Assembly: GCA_963742315.1 (NCBI GenBank)
Contig: CAVULE010000003.1
Coordinates: 372,001-436,000 of the forward strand
Length of the DNA stretch: 64,000 bases
Origin: AV69 sp963742315
GTDB taxonomy: Bacteria; Verrucomicrobiota; Verrucomicrobiia; Chthoniobacterales; UBA10450
Direction: 5' to 3'
Shown here: piece after piece, positions 7,581 through 15,329 of the stretch
Position numbering within the stretch: the stretch's first letter is position 1
How the letters are laid out: every line of letters starts with the position of its first letter
Program-made: the position numbers and the translations under genes
Notes under the pieces: generated by a model
Seen by the model: the letters and a program-made list of their open reading frames with translations, nothing else
The model's database searches: none
What the model was told of the DNA's origin: nothing

Positions 7581-7670
7581 CGACTACTGACTACCTGACT
7601 ATATGACTACTGAACACAGACTACCGACCACAAACCACTGACAACATGACTACTGACCACATGACAACGA
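7581..7670 (+). repeat. Quasi-periodic GACTACTGAC word repeat
   Basis: About 90 bases built from variants of GACTACTGACTAC, CATGACTACTGACCAC and GACAACATGAC. The same words occur at 5895-5910 (16-base identity), 9634-9689 and 12986-13001. Units are irregular in length, so it is neither a CRISPR array nor a simple tandem repeat. No open frame of note runs through it. Confidence 0.7.
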
Positions 7671-7744
7671 GTCAGACTTCCTCCGCCCGCATCGCTGCGC
7701 GAAGCGTAGCAGACAGGTCACTAGTCGCGGCTGAGCGTTCTTTC

Positions 7745-7751
7745 GTTAGGC
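7745..7751 (+). other. attC R'-type core (GTTAGGC) ahead of ABM gene
   Basis: GTTAGGC fits GTTRRRY and is preceded by GGCTGAGCGTTCTTTC, nearly the same arm as at 7086-7102. ACGAGTCAG upstream (about 7667) could pair with CTGAGCGT, but there is no clear left box. It is the rightmost core box seen and may mark the last cassette junction. The following start codon is 61 bases away. Confidence 0.4.
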
Positions 7752-7812
7752 TTTAGAGCTTGCCGACGGCCGACGCTGTCATAATAATGTCATCATATTC
7801 AGAGGAGATAAT

Positions 7813-8112
7813 ATGGTCAAAACCGCATTATTCGTTCGATTAGAAGCGAAACCGGGAAAAGAGGCGGAGGTTGAAGGCTTCTTGCGCGGCGGGCTTCCGA
7901 TGGTCGAGGAAGAGCCCGCGACGGTGGCGTGGTTCGGAATTCGCCTTGGACCGACAACGTTCGGAATCTTCGATGCTTTTCCGGATGAGGCAGGGCGGCA
8001 GGCTCACCTCTCGGGAAAAGTCGCGGCAGCGTTGATGGCAAAAGCCTCAGAGCTTCTCGCGCAACCGCCGCTCATCGAGAAGGTCGATGTTCTTGCGGCG
8101 AAGCTTCCCTAA
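7813..8112 (+). CDS. Antibiotic biosynthesis monooxygenase (ABM)-domain protein
   Basis: A 99-residue dimeric alpha-beta barrel protein. Family features: ALFVRLEAKPGKEAEVEGFL at the start, then PATVAWFGIRLGPTTFGIFDAF and DEAGRQAHLSGKVAAAL. Members oxidise aromatic substrates without cofactor, or have regulatory or heme-degrading roles; the substrate here is unknown. A good ribosome site, GAGGAG, lies 7 bases before the ATG, unlike most genes to the left, so the start is firm. Confidence 0.88.
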   Translation: MVKTALFVRLEAKPGKEAEVEGFLRGGLPMVEEEPATVAWFGIRLGPTTFGIFDAFPDEAGRQAHLSGKVAAALMAKASELLAQPPLIEKVDVLAAKLP

Positions 8113-8121
8113 TAAATACAA

Positions 8122-8180
8122 GCCCAACCGGCCAATGCCGCCAACTCCGAAAGGAGTTCGCGAGCACGGGCGCTGGGTCA
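8122..8180 (+). other. Long imperfect hairpin between ABM and GH47 genes
   Basis: GCCCAAC at 8122-8128 fits RYYYAAC, and the following AACTCC-GAAA-GGAGTT hairpin has further pairing outwards (GCC with GGC-type runs). No GTTRRRY box closes it. It may be a transcription end for the ABM gene or a decayed attC site. Confidence 0.35.
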
Positions 8181-8199
8181 CATGGGTAAGTAAGTTGTC

Positions 8200-9633
8200 A
8201 TGAGTTATCGGTTAATCGCGGCAGGACGCCGAGGCTCGCGGGAAGTTCCTACAAATCGCCGGCTGGCGGCTTGCGCTTCCGGGAAGCTGGCAAGCTGGGC
8301 TGTTGCTACGGCGATCAGTTTCGCAAGCGTCGGATGTAAACAAGCGCGCGATGAGGCACACACGCGCGAAGTTGCGACCCGGGTTCGGACTGAATTTCTG
8401 CATGCGTGGACTAATTACGAGAAGTACGCCTGGGGACATGATGCCTTGAAGCCGCTGAGCAAGACGCCGCACGATTGGTACGGCCAATCGCTTCTCATGA
8501 CGCCGGTCGATGCCCTGGATACGCTCATCCTAATGAAGCTGGATGAGGAAGCGGCGAAGGCAAAAGAGCTCATCGTAAAAGATCTTTCGTTCGATCGCGA
8601 CGTTTACGTCAAGAATTTCGAAATCACGATCCGTTTACTTGGTGGATTGCTCTCTAGTTATCAACTAACGAATGACAAACGATTGCTCGATCTGGCTGAA
8701 GATTTGGGCAACCGGCTCTTACCCGTTTTTAATTCGCCGACCGGACTTCCTTACGTTTATGTCAATCTAAGAACCGGCCAGGTCCGCGATGCCAAAACCA
8801 ACCCGGCTGAGACAGGCACGCTGCTGCTGGAATTCGGGACACTGACCAAACTAACTGGTAAACCGATCTACTACGAAAAAGCCAAGCGTGCCTTGATGGA
8901 AACCTTTAAGCGTCGCTCGTCGATTGGTCTTGTTGGGTCGACTATCGACGTCGAGACAGGCGCGTGGATGGACGTAGATAGTCACATCAGTGGCGGGATC
9001 GATTCCTACTACGAATATTTGTGGAAATGCTGGCTCCTGTTTGGGGACAAAAATTGCCGGGAGATGTGGCAGGCGAGCATTCCCGCGATCAACAAATATC
9101 TGGCCGACGAAGTCCGTGGCGAGTTGTGGTATGGCCATGCCGACATGAACACAGGCAGGCGGACTGCATCACAATACGGCGCACTGGACGCCTTCTTTTC
9201 GGCGGTGCTTGCGCACTCGGGCGATATCGCGCGGGCGCGGCGACTCCAGGATTCATCGTTCAAAATGTGGAACATGCACGGGATCGAACCAGAGATCATC
9301 GATTACAAGACGATGGAGATTGTTTACAACGGCTACCATTTACGCCCCGAGATCGTGGAATCGACCTACTATCTGCATCACTTCACGCGTGATCCGCAAT
9401 ACCGGAAGATGGGAGAAAAGATCTTCGACGACTTTGTGAAATATTGCCGGGTCGACGCCGGCTACGCTGCGCTCCAGGACGTGGTCACAAAAGAAAAACG
9501 CGATGAGATGGAAAGCTTCGCCCTGGCCGAGACCTTCAAATACTTTTATCTCCTCTTCGCTTCGCCAGACACTTTAGATTTCGACAAGGTCGTATTCAAC
9601 ACTGAAGCGCACCCTTTGAGGCGAACCGATTGA
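8200..9633 (+). CDS. Glycoside hydrolase family 47 (class I alpha-mannosidase)
   Basis: A 477-residue enzyme expected to cleave terminal alpha-1,2-linked mannose. Family features in order: HAWTNYEKYAWGHDALKPLS, DALDTLILM, ENF-type KNFEITIRLLGGLLSSY, PAETGTLLLEFGTLTKLTG, the HLRPEIVESTYYL acid/base region, and VFNTEAHPL, whose Thr binds the catalytic Ca2+. The N-terminus ends in SFASVGCKQ, a possible lipoprotein or secretion signal with a weak lipobox, so the enzyme is probably exported. GH47 is mainly eukaryotic (ER and Golgi), with few bacterial members. No other glycan genes adjoin it. Confidence 0.9.
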   Translation: MSYRLIAAGRRGSREVPTNRRLAACASGKLASWAVATAISFASVGCKQARDEAHTREVATRVRTEFLHAWTNYEKYAWGHDALKPLSKTPHDWYGQSLLMTPVDALDTLILMKLDEEAAKAKELIVKDLSFDRDVYVKNFEITIRLLGGLLSSYQLTNDKRLLDLAEDLGNRLLPVFNSPTGLPYVYVNLRTGQVRDAKTNPAETGTLLLEFGTLTKLTGKPIYYEKAKRALMETFKRRSSIGLVGSTIDVETGAWMDVDSHISGGIDSYYEYLWKCWLLFGDKNCREMWQASIPAINKYLADEVRGELWYGHADMNTGRRTASQYGALDAFFSAVLAHSGDIARARRLQDSSFKMWNMHGIEPEIIDYKTMEIVYNGYHLRPEIVESTYYLHHFTRDPQYRKMGEKIFDDFVKYCRVDAGYAALQDVVTKEKRDEMESFALAETFKYFYLLFASPDTLDFDKVVFNTEAHPLRRTD

Positions 9634-9689
9634 CATGACCACTGGCTGCAAGGTTGCCAGACTACAAACCACAGACTACTGACTATCTT

Positions 9690-10172
9690 ATGCATGTATC
9701 CCGTTATTTATTCTTGATTCTTCTCGCACTGGCTCTGGATTGTTGTTCTGAGCGACAGTTCGATTCCAAAACCGAAGGCGAGAAATTGTTGCGCCGGGAT
9801 GCGGAGTGGGCAGATCTCGCCACCGCCGGGAAGGATGTTGAGAAGGTAGTCTCTTATTGGACTGAGGACGCCGTTCTTTTCTTTCCGGGGCAGCCTGTCT
9901 TCGAGGGCAAAGCGGCGATCCGTGCCTACGTTACCGCGAGCTTTAATATGCCGGGATTCAAGATTCACTGGGTCTCGCAGAAACCTGTATTCTCCCCCGA
10001 CGGCAAATTCGCATACATGCGAGGCACGGACGAGCTCACGCTGCCTGGGCCAAATGGCGGTACGATCACGCTGCACCTTCGTGGAATATCAGTCTGGCGT
10101 TTAGATCCGGATAAGCAATGGCGCTGCGTCGTAGACATTTCCAATGCGGCACCGCCCACTCCCGGCTCTTAG
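9690..10172 (+). CDS. Secreted SnoaL/DUF4440 (NTF2-like) protein
   Basis: The ATG at 9690 gives a 160-residue protein with a hydrophobic leader YLFLILLALALDCC. The frame is open to a TTG at 9654, but that part is the quasi-periodic spacer. The mature domain follows the NTF2-like pattern: RRDAEWADLATAGKDVEKVVSYWTEDAV in split form, FPGQPVFEGKAAIRAYV, and a final VWRLDPDKQWRCVVDI. Members bind small ligands or have enzyme activity; no function can be assigned. The DCC after the leader is not a good lipobox. Confidence 0.83.
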   Translation: MHVSRYLFLILLALALDCCSERQFDSKTEGEKLLRRDAEWADLATAGKDVEKVVSYWTEDAVLFFPGQPVFEGKAAIRAYVTASFNMPGFKIHWVSQKPVFSPDGKFAYMRGTDELTLPGPNGGTITLHLRGISVWRLDPDKQWRCVVDISNAAPPTPGS

Positions 10173-10251
10173 CATCGCGCGGCCTGTCGAACCGCCATTG
10201 GCACTTGGGTGTCCGTTCCCGTGAACCCAATTCACGCTCAGCGGCGAGATT

Positions 10252-12183
10252 CTACTGGGGGGATGAAGATTGAGGGTCGCTTGCTTTGGCCAGACGTAAG
10301 TTTTCCTCGGCTTCCGGAAAGTCGGGATGAAGGTGAAGCGCTTGTTCGAATTGCGCAATCGCTTGGGAAGTGTCGCCCTCGCGCATAAAAATCTCTCCCA
10401 GATAGTTATGAGGTTGGGCGAGCTTTGGGTCGAGCCGGGTGGCCTCCAGAAAATGCGCCTTTGCTTCCGGTAACTCGCCCTTAGCGAAAAGCGCGCTCGC
10501 GAGATCAAGATGGGCATCAACAAAATGAGGGTCAGCCTGCAGAGCCTGCCGATACTGTTCAATTGCCTCTTCCAGTTTCCCATGTTTTTCCAAGAACGCG
10601 CCATAGCTATACCGTGCCTGGGCGGACTTGGGCGCCAGACGCACTGCGGCTTCGCACTCCGCCGCCGCTTCCTCAGTGCGACCGAGTTGTTCCAAAAGGT
10701 AGACATGACCGGAGTGGTACTCGGCGTTGTTGGGATCGATCCGGAGCGCTTTATCGAAATGGGCCTGCGCCTCCTCCAAGTTTCCTTTTTCCATCAGGAC
10801 AGTGGCCAGACTGACGTGGGTCTTGGCGGAATCGGGATTAAAACGTAGCGCGGTGGAAAATTCATCGGCCGCTTGATCGGCCTGGCCGGCTTCTTGCAGA
10901 GCGGTGGCGTAGTTGACATGCGCCCGCAAACTGCTCGGAAGATCGGCGGCGATCATAGCGAGGCGTTCGAGTTGATTCCCGGGGATGTGCACCTCCCTAT
11001 ACCAGAGTACTCCAAGCGGAATGACAAAAATCGCGGCCCATTTCGCACCGTGCAAGGCCCAACTCGGAAGAAAACTTTTCGTCGAAACATCAGCGGTCCC
11101 GCCGCCGATGCCGAGAGACTGCCGAGTTGATTTCTCCCGTACTTTCCAAATAAATCCGTCGTAATAGAAATGCAGGAGGGCGGAAGCGGTCACCACACCG
11201 GTAAGTATGCGTTTGACGACGTCGATCCCGACATTCGCCTTGAAATAGCCGAGCGCCCCGTAGGCAAAGATCAGGCCGACGTAAACTCCAACCAGCGAGC
11301 CACTGCGTCGGAACACAAAACGCATAAACCCGCCGATCGAGCTGTCCGTCTCAACCCGTTTACGATTATAGATCCAAACCAGCGAGAGGTACTGGACATC
11401 GTGAAACACCTCGAACAACGCAATGCCAACCAGAACGCTTGCCACGATGTTGTTGCAGTACCACCAAAAAGAAATGCTGGTGATGAGAAGAACCAGCTTG
11501 ACCGGGCTGGGTCGCTTCCCGCCGATCCACATCCAGATAAAATTTGCCAGAAATATGCCTGAAACCGCGAGCGCCAGGCCAAACATTCCTTGCTGTGCCG
11601 CTCGAAGGAATCCCGGCGGAATGAAAGGACCACCCGCCGAATAATAGCTTTCCAGCGTATCCGTCATTCGCTGTGGTGAGAGAAGGACTGCCGTGGCAAA
11701 CCAGATCCCGCACAATGCGAAATCGAGACGACGCGTCAGGGCGGCGAATGAGCCGACTTTCGCATCATAAATGCGACAGAACCCGTAGGTTTGCATCATG
11801 CCATGCCAAACGCCCCAGATAAACGCGACCAGCACAATGCCCTTGAGATCCCACAGAAAAAACGCCGCGCAGAGGACCACTAGAAAAATCGGGGCAAAAA
11901 TGAAGCGGTACTTGAAGCGCTGGAATAACGCACGATCGCCATAGGCACGAATCATTCCCGGCAAGTGGTGACCCATCGCGCCAAAGGCAGCGACAAAAAG
12001 ATAAATGTCCTCGGCGCTCCAACGCGTCTGGGCCAGAACGAAGATCGGCAGGATTACAAGTGGAGTGCAGACGTAGAGAATCAAGTCGCGCCAACCATCC
12101 AGAATCCACAAGTTAGGCTTTCGCGCGACGGCAGGCGCAGCCGGGACAGTTTGCGGGGGTGAGAACGCGGTGACGTGCTGCAT
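10252..12183 (-). CDS. Polytopic membrane protein with invariant His motifs and C-terminal TPRs (paralog A)
   Basis: A 643-residue protein in two parts. Residues 1-390 form about ten membrane segments with histidine motifs at GHHLPGM (H72, H73), GVWHGMMQTYG (H127), FEVFHDVQYLSL (H261) and LLHFYYDGFIWKVR (H338, D342). Residues 405-640 hold about six TPR repeats. The membrane part aligns without gaps to the gene at 57763-59700, with about three quarters identity by eye, while the TPRs differ. Clustered membrane His/Asp could bind metal as in membrane di-iron enzymes, but I cannot name the family. The gene is convergent with the NTF2-like gene and seems to be a single unit. Confidence 0.85.
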   Translation of the reverse strand: MQHVTAFSPPQTVPAAPAVARKPNLWILDGWRDLILYVCTPLVILPIFVLAQTRWSAEDIYLFVAAFGAMGHHLPGMIRAYGDRALFQRFKYRFIFAPIFLVVLCAAFFLWDLKGIVLVAFIWGVWHGMMQTYGFCRIYDAKVGSFAALTRRLDFALCGIWFATAVLLSPQRMTDTLESYYSAGGPFIPPGFLRAAQQGMFGLALAVSGIFLANFIWMWIGGKRPSPVKLVLLITSISFWWYCNNIVASVLVGIALFEVFHDVQYLSLVWIYNRKRVETDSSIGGFMRFVFRRSGSLVGVYVGLIFAYGALGYFKANVGIDVVKRILTGVVTASALLHFYYDGFIWKVREKSTRQSLGIGGGTADVSTKSFLPSWALHGAKWAAIFVIPLGVLWYREVHIPGNQLERLAMIAADLPSSLRAHVNYATALQEAGQADQAADEFSTALRFNPDSAKTHVSLATVLMEKGNLEEAQAHFDKALRIDPNNAEYHSGHVYLLEQLGRTEEAAAECEAAVRLAPKSAQARYSYGAFLEKHGKLEEAIEQYRQALQADPHFVDAHLDLASALFAKGELPEAKAHFLEATRLDPKLAQPHNYLGEIFMREGDTSQAIAQFEQALHLHPDFPEAEENLRLAKASDPQSSSPQ

Positions 12184-12514
12184 GCTTTAGCGGGACGAAG
12201 TTTCCTCAAGCTCGGTGGAAAATCAATCCTGGTTTCAGGGGACAACGGAAATGCCGAAGCTCGAAGGAATGACGAATAAACCAGAGCAGCCTATACTGCT
12301 ATCGTGCGCAATCTGGCTTTCTGCGAAGATTTTTCATTCAGTCAAATCGGCCCGCGTTGTCTTGCGGTGTCGAGGTGCCACCTTGTCATGTCGAGCGAAA
12401 GTCGAGACATCTCTTGCTAGTCCTCTGCCAGAATAGTTAGAGATTCCTCGACTGCGCTCGGAATGACAAAAAGGACGCTGACCCTGGATAAAGCTCCTCG
12501 TGGTGGCGACTGAA
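12184..12514. repeat. Spacer with inverted REP-like pair
   Basis: No gene. TTGTCATGTCGAGCGAAAG (from about 12383) and, in inverse orientation, the word TGTCATTCCGAGCGCAGTCG (12439-12468, minus) form a head-to-head pair. The second copy is almost identical to 21021-21050 on the plus strand. The arrangement resembles REPIN elements. Confidence 0.6.
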
Positions 12515-12895
12515 ATGAAAGCAGATCATAACTCGCACGAAAGTGGCGCTCGCCTTCCGTGTCGCGAACATCCGGCCCTGTGCCTTAGTCTGTTTACCTT
12601 CATGTTCGTCCCTGCCGTCGCGGGTGAGATCGCCCTGGGGCGATGGCTCACTCAGTTCATGCCGCACCCTGGACTGATTGCCATGCTGTGTTTCGCACCA
12701 GCGATTGTCGTTCTGTTCATTTTCGGAATGCTTATTGGAGCCACCATCTGGCTCCTGCTTCTGAAGCGCTTTGTGCACCAGAACACTCTGGCCACATTTT
12801 TTCTCGGAGGTCCACGCGTCCCGATCTTCTCTAATCTTTGCTCAAAGATATTTGCCTGGTCTTACGGCCAGAACCGACAGAAAACAAAACTATGA
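12515..12895 (+). CDS. Hypothetical small membrane protein
   Basis: From ATG 12515 the frame encodes about 126 residues; a GTG at 12500 is also possible. Two hydrophobic segments are visible, around LCLSLFTFMFVPAVAG and IVVLFIFGMLIGATIWLLLL, with a basic tail ending SYGQNRQKTKL. Composition looks coding, and a membrane segment of this length is unlikely by chance. No family is recognised and there is no operon partner. Confidence 0.55.
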   Translation: MKADHNSHESGARLPCREHPALCLSLFTFMFVPAVAGEIALGRWLTQFMPHPGLIAMLCFAPAIVVLFIFGMLIGATIWLLLLKRFVHQNTLATFFLGGPRVPIFSNLCSKIFAWSYGQNRQKTKL

Positions 12896-13030
12896 GCTTG
12901 CTTTCGCTGGATGCTGGAGGCGCAAAGCGCGCGTTCGTAATCTGTCCTCAGCTATCCTCTCGGCCCCATCGCGGCGTGGTATTCACATGACCACCGACCA
13001 CAGGCCAGAGCGTCGGATCATGTTGTGACG

Positions 13031-13402
13031 ATGGAAAACGTAACTGGAATCGGCGGCGTGTTCTTTCGCGCGAAGAACCCGGAGACCTTGTCGGCGTGGT
13101 ATGAAGAGATGTTCGGCATAAGTCGCGCGCCGCGCGATTACAACACGGCGCCATGGATCCAACAAGCGGGAGCCACTGTTTTCGCGCCATTTCCGAGCGA
13201 CACCGAGTATTTCGGCAACCCAGGCCAGGCATGGATGATCAATTTTCGAGTAGCTAATCTGGATCGTATGATCACGCAGCTGCGGGCGAAAGGGGTCGAA
13301 GTAACCCTCGATCCGGAGATTTATCCTAACGGTCGTTTTGGTCGTTTAAACGACCCAGAGGGAAATCCGATCGAGCTCTGGGAGCCCAAAGCCGATAGCT
13401 GA
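13031..13402 (+). CDS. VOC-family glyoxalase-like protein
   Basis: A 123-residue protein from the ATG at 13031 (a GTG at 13025 is in frame). It opens with TGIGGVFFRAKNPETLSAWY, typical for VOC domains, and closes with GRFGRLNDPEGNPIELWEP, where the Glu is the usual last metal ligand. The dimer would bind a metal and a small substrate, for example in isomerase or dioxygenase-type chemistry; no substrate can be named. A CATGACCACCGACCAC word lies just upstream at 12986. Confidence 0.88.
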   Translation: MENVTGIGGVFFRAKNPETLSAWYEEMFGISRAPRDYNTAPWIQQAGATVFAPFPSDTEYFGNPGQAWMINFRVANLDRMITQLRAKGVEVTLDPEIYPNGRFGRLNDPEGNPIELWEPKADS

Positions 13403-13510
13403 CGGTTGATGACGGGATAGAAAATTAAGGCCCAAACCGGCTCCGCAGAGCGTCGCCCTACCACTAAGTTTCGCGGAACTCATTGTTAGGGCGAGACTCC
13501 GTCGAACCGC

Positions 13511-13666
13511 TCAGCCTTTCGCAGCCCCACTCCAGGTTATTTTGCCCATGTTGTCGATGGTGATGGTGAAATGACCGCCGCCGTGCCTTTCGGATGCAAC
13601 GTTTGCATCTCGCCAGTCATCAGGAACATAGATGCTCAGCCGGGCCTCGGGTGCGAGGCAGAATTG
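13511..13666 (-). pseudogene. Open in-frame stretch after the dop stop codon, gene-end fragment
   Basis: Directly after the TAG of dop, the same frame stays open for 51 codons to a TGA at 13511-13513. The peptide includes LSIYVPDDWRDANVASERH and a strand pattern FTITIDNMGKITWSG resembling the end of ExbD/TolR-like periplasmic domains. It has no start codon of its own near its beginning. I read it as the remnant of another gene fused to the dop end; stop-codon readthrough is the alternative. Confidence 0.35.
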
Positions 13667-15175
13667 CTAGCTTTCCAGAGCCCGGAGAAAATCCGCAAAG
13701 TTGGCGCTCTCGCGCACGGCGACGTTCAACCGTTTCAAATTTTCATCCGCCGGTTCCGGCAGCGCGATGCGTTGGGAGCGTCCGGCATCGGACAAGACAA
13801 TCTCATTCCACTGAATCGATTCGATCTGATCGGTAAAACGCGCAACCGCACGTCCCCGGAAGAAGGCCCGCGTCGTTTCCGGGGGAGAAAAAATGGCGCG
13901 GCGAATCTCATCTTCGCTAACCACCCGCCGCATCGAACCCTGGCGCAGCAATTCATAATATAATCCACGCTCCAGATCGATATTGTGGTACTCGAGATCA
14001 ATCGCTTGCAGCCACGGATCGCTCCATTGTAATTTCTCCTCTCCCTGCAACTCGCTCAGCAGAAATTTCTTCGCTGCCCAATCCACTCGATCGCGACATA
14101 ACATCACATCCCGCTGCAGGTCATTGAGGGCGCTTTCCCATTCGCGCAAAATCCAGCTGCGCTCCTCGTTATTGTGCTCGGCCTTCTGCGCCGCACTCAA
14201 ATAAAGCCGCTGCACATCGATCGCAGAGATCTTCCGTCCGTCGCGCAACTCAATGATCCAATCGTAATTCTGATCGCGACTAATCGATTTCGCCGCGTCA
14301 ATCGGCTGCGCGATTTCCAACTGCGGCGCTTTCCCGTTCTCAATCAATTCCAGCACCAGCGCGGTCGTGCCCAACTTCATCGCCGTCGCCCACTCACTCA
14401 TGTTCGAGTCGCCAACAATGACGTGGAACCGTCGATACTTGCTGGCATCGGCGTGCGGCTCATCCCGCGTGTTCACCAGCGGGCGTCGATTCATCGTGTC
14501 GATGCTGACCAGGACGCTGAAGAAATCCGCGCGCTGCGAAATCTGAAACACACCGGGCTGACCCGTCGCGCTCTCCGCTTCAATCCCCATCTTGCCGGCG
14601 CCGGCAAAAATCTGCCGCGTAATCAGAAACGGCAGAGTAGCGGCGACGATGCGGTCCCATGGGACATCGCGCCGCATCAGGTAATTGTCGTGGCAACCGT
14701 AGCTATGACCGAGAAAGTCGGTGTTATTTTTATAAAGCCGGACCCGTTCGCCGTCCGTCAAGTGTGCATTCCGGCGTCGGGCGCATTCGGCCAGAATCCG
14801 TTCGCCCGCTTTCTCCTGGGCCACAATCTCATGTAACGTCGTGCACTCCGGCGTGGAATATTCCGGATGGGCGTGATCGTTGTAAAAGCGCGCGCCGTTA
14901 GATAGGACGAGGTCGCTCTTGATTTCCTGGAAGGTCAGCGGCCGGTTCTTATCGATCTCATAGTAGGCCGATTCATCCGCGTCCTGGCGCAATTCTTTAG
15001 CCCGAAAACCGCGCGCATCGCGATGCGGATCTTCGTGGCCATAATCCCACTTCATTAACGCCCCGTGCTCGGTATAACTACGCACCAGCGCGATCGATTC
15101 CGCGACCACATCGACCGACTCCGCGCCGTCCACCGTGATCCCATATTCCGTCTCCAACCCAAAGACGTGTTCCAT
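13667..15175 (-). CDS. dop: Pup deamidase/depupylase Dop
   Basis: A 502-residue member of the carboxylate-amine ligase-like Dop/PafA family, which removes Pup from tagged proteins and converts Pup-Gln to Pup-Glu. The metal-site Glu residues are in GLETEYGI. The motif NGARFYNDHAHPEYSTPE holds D100, at the catalytic Asp position, and is the Dop version; PafA ligases have a V-G-S-H-P-E-Y form. NTRDEPHADASKYRRFHVIVGD is split but clearly present. Length matches actinobacterial Dop. No pup, pafA or prcAB gene lies in the window; the matching ATPase is about 7.8 kb downstream. The neighbour on the other strand starts 155 bases away. Confidence 0.93.
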   Translation of the reverse strand: MEHVFGLETEYGITVDGAESVDVVAESIALVRSYTEHGALMKWDYGHEDPHRDARGFRAKELRQDADESAYYEIDKNRPLTFQEIKSDLVLSNGARFYNDHAHPEYSTPECTTLHEIVAQEKAGERILAECARRRNAHLTDGERVRLYKNNTDFLGHSYGCHDNYLMRRDVPWDRIVAATLPFLITRQIFAGAGKMGIEAESATGQPGVFQISQRADFFSVLVSIDTMNRRPLVNTRDEPHADASKYRRFHVIVGDSNMSEWATAMKLGTTALVLELIENGKAPQLEIAQPIDAAKSISRDQNYDWIIELRDGRKISAIDVQRLYLSAAQKAEHNNEERSWILREWESALNDLQRDVMLCRDRVDWAAKKFLLSELQGEEKLQWSDPWLQAIDLEYHNIDLERGLYYELLRQGSMRRVVSEDEIRRAIFSPPETTRAFFRGRAVARFTDQIESIQWNEIVLSDAGRSQRIALPEPADENLKRLNVAVRESANFADFLRALES

Positions 15176-15329
15176 CGTTCCAGAACATAGCGCGATACCA
15201 AACCGCGCGAAAATTTTGCGTTACTTTTATTGTCCCGAACCTCGATTCTCGATGCTGGGAACCGATAACGCGACGCTTCGCGCCGTCCTCCTTGCTCCGA
15301 CCTCTTCGCTCTGCTCTTATCTTCGCCAA

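Noticed and set aside
7581..7670. CRISPR array
   Set aside because: Units are irregular in length, with no constant repeat and unique spacers of fixed size, and no cas gene is present.
13437..13495. attC site (GTTAGGG box) near the VOC gene at 13031
   Set aside because: The box pairs with CGCCCTA as part of a TAGGGCG-type hairpin element and lacks attC arms.
13667..15175. Annotation as Pup ligase PafA
   Set aside because: The DHAHPEYSTPE and NTRDEPHADA forms are those of Dop, not PafA.
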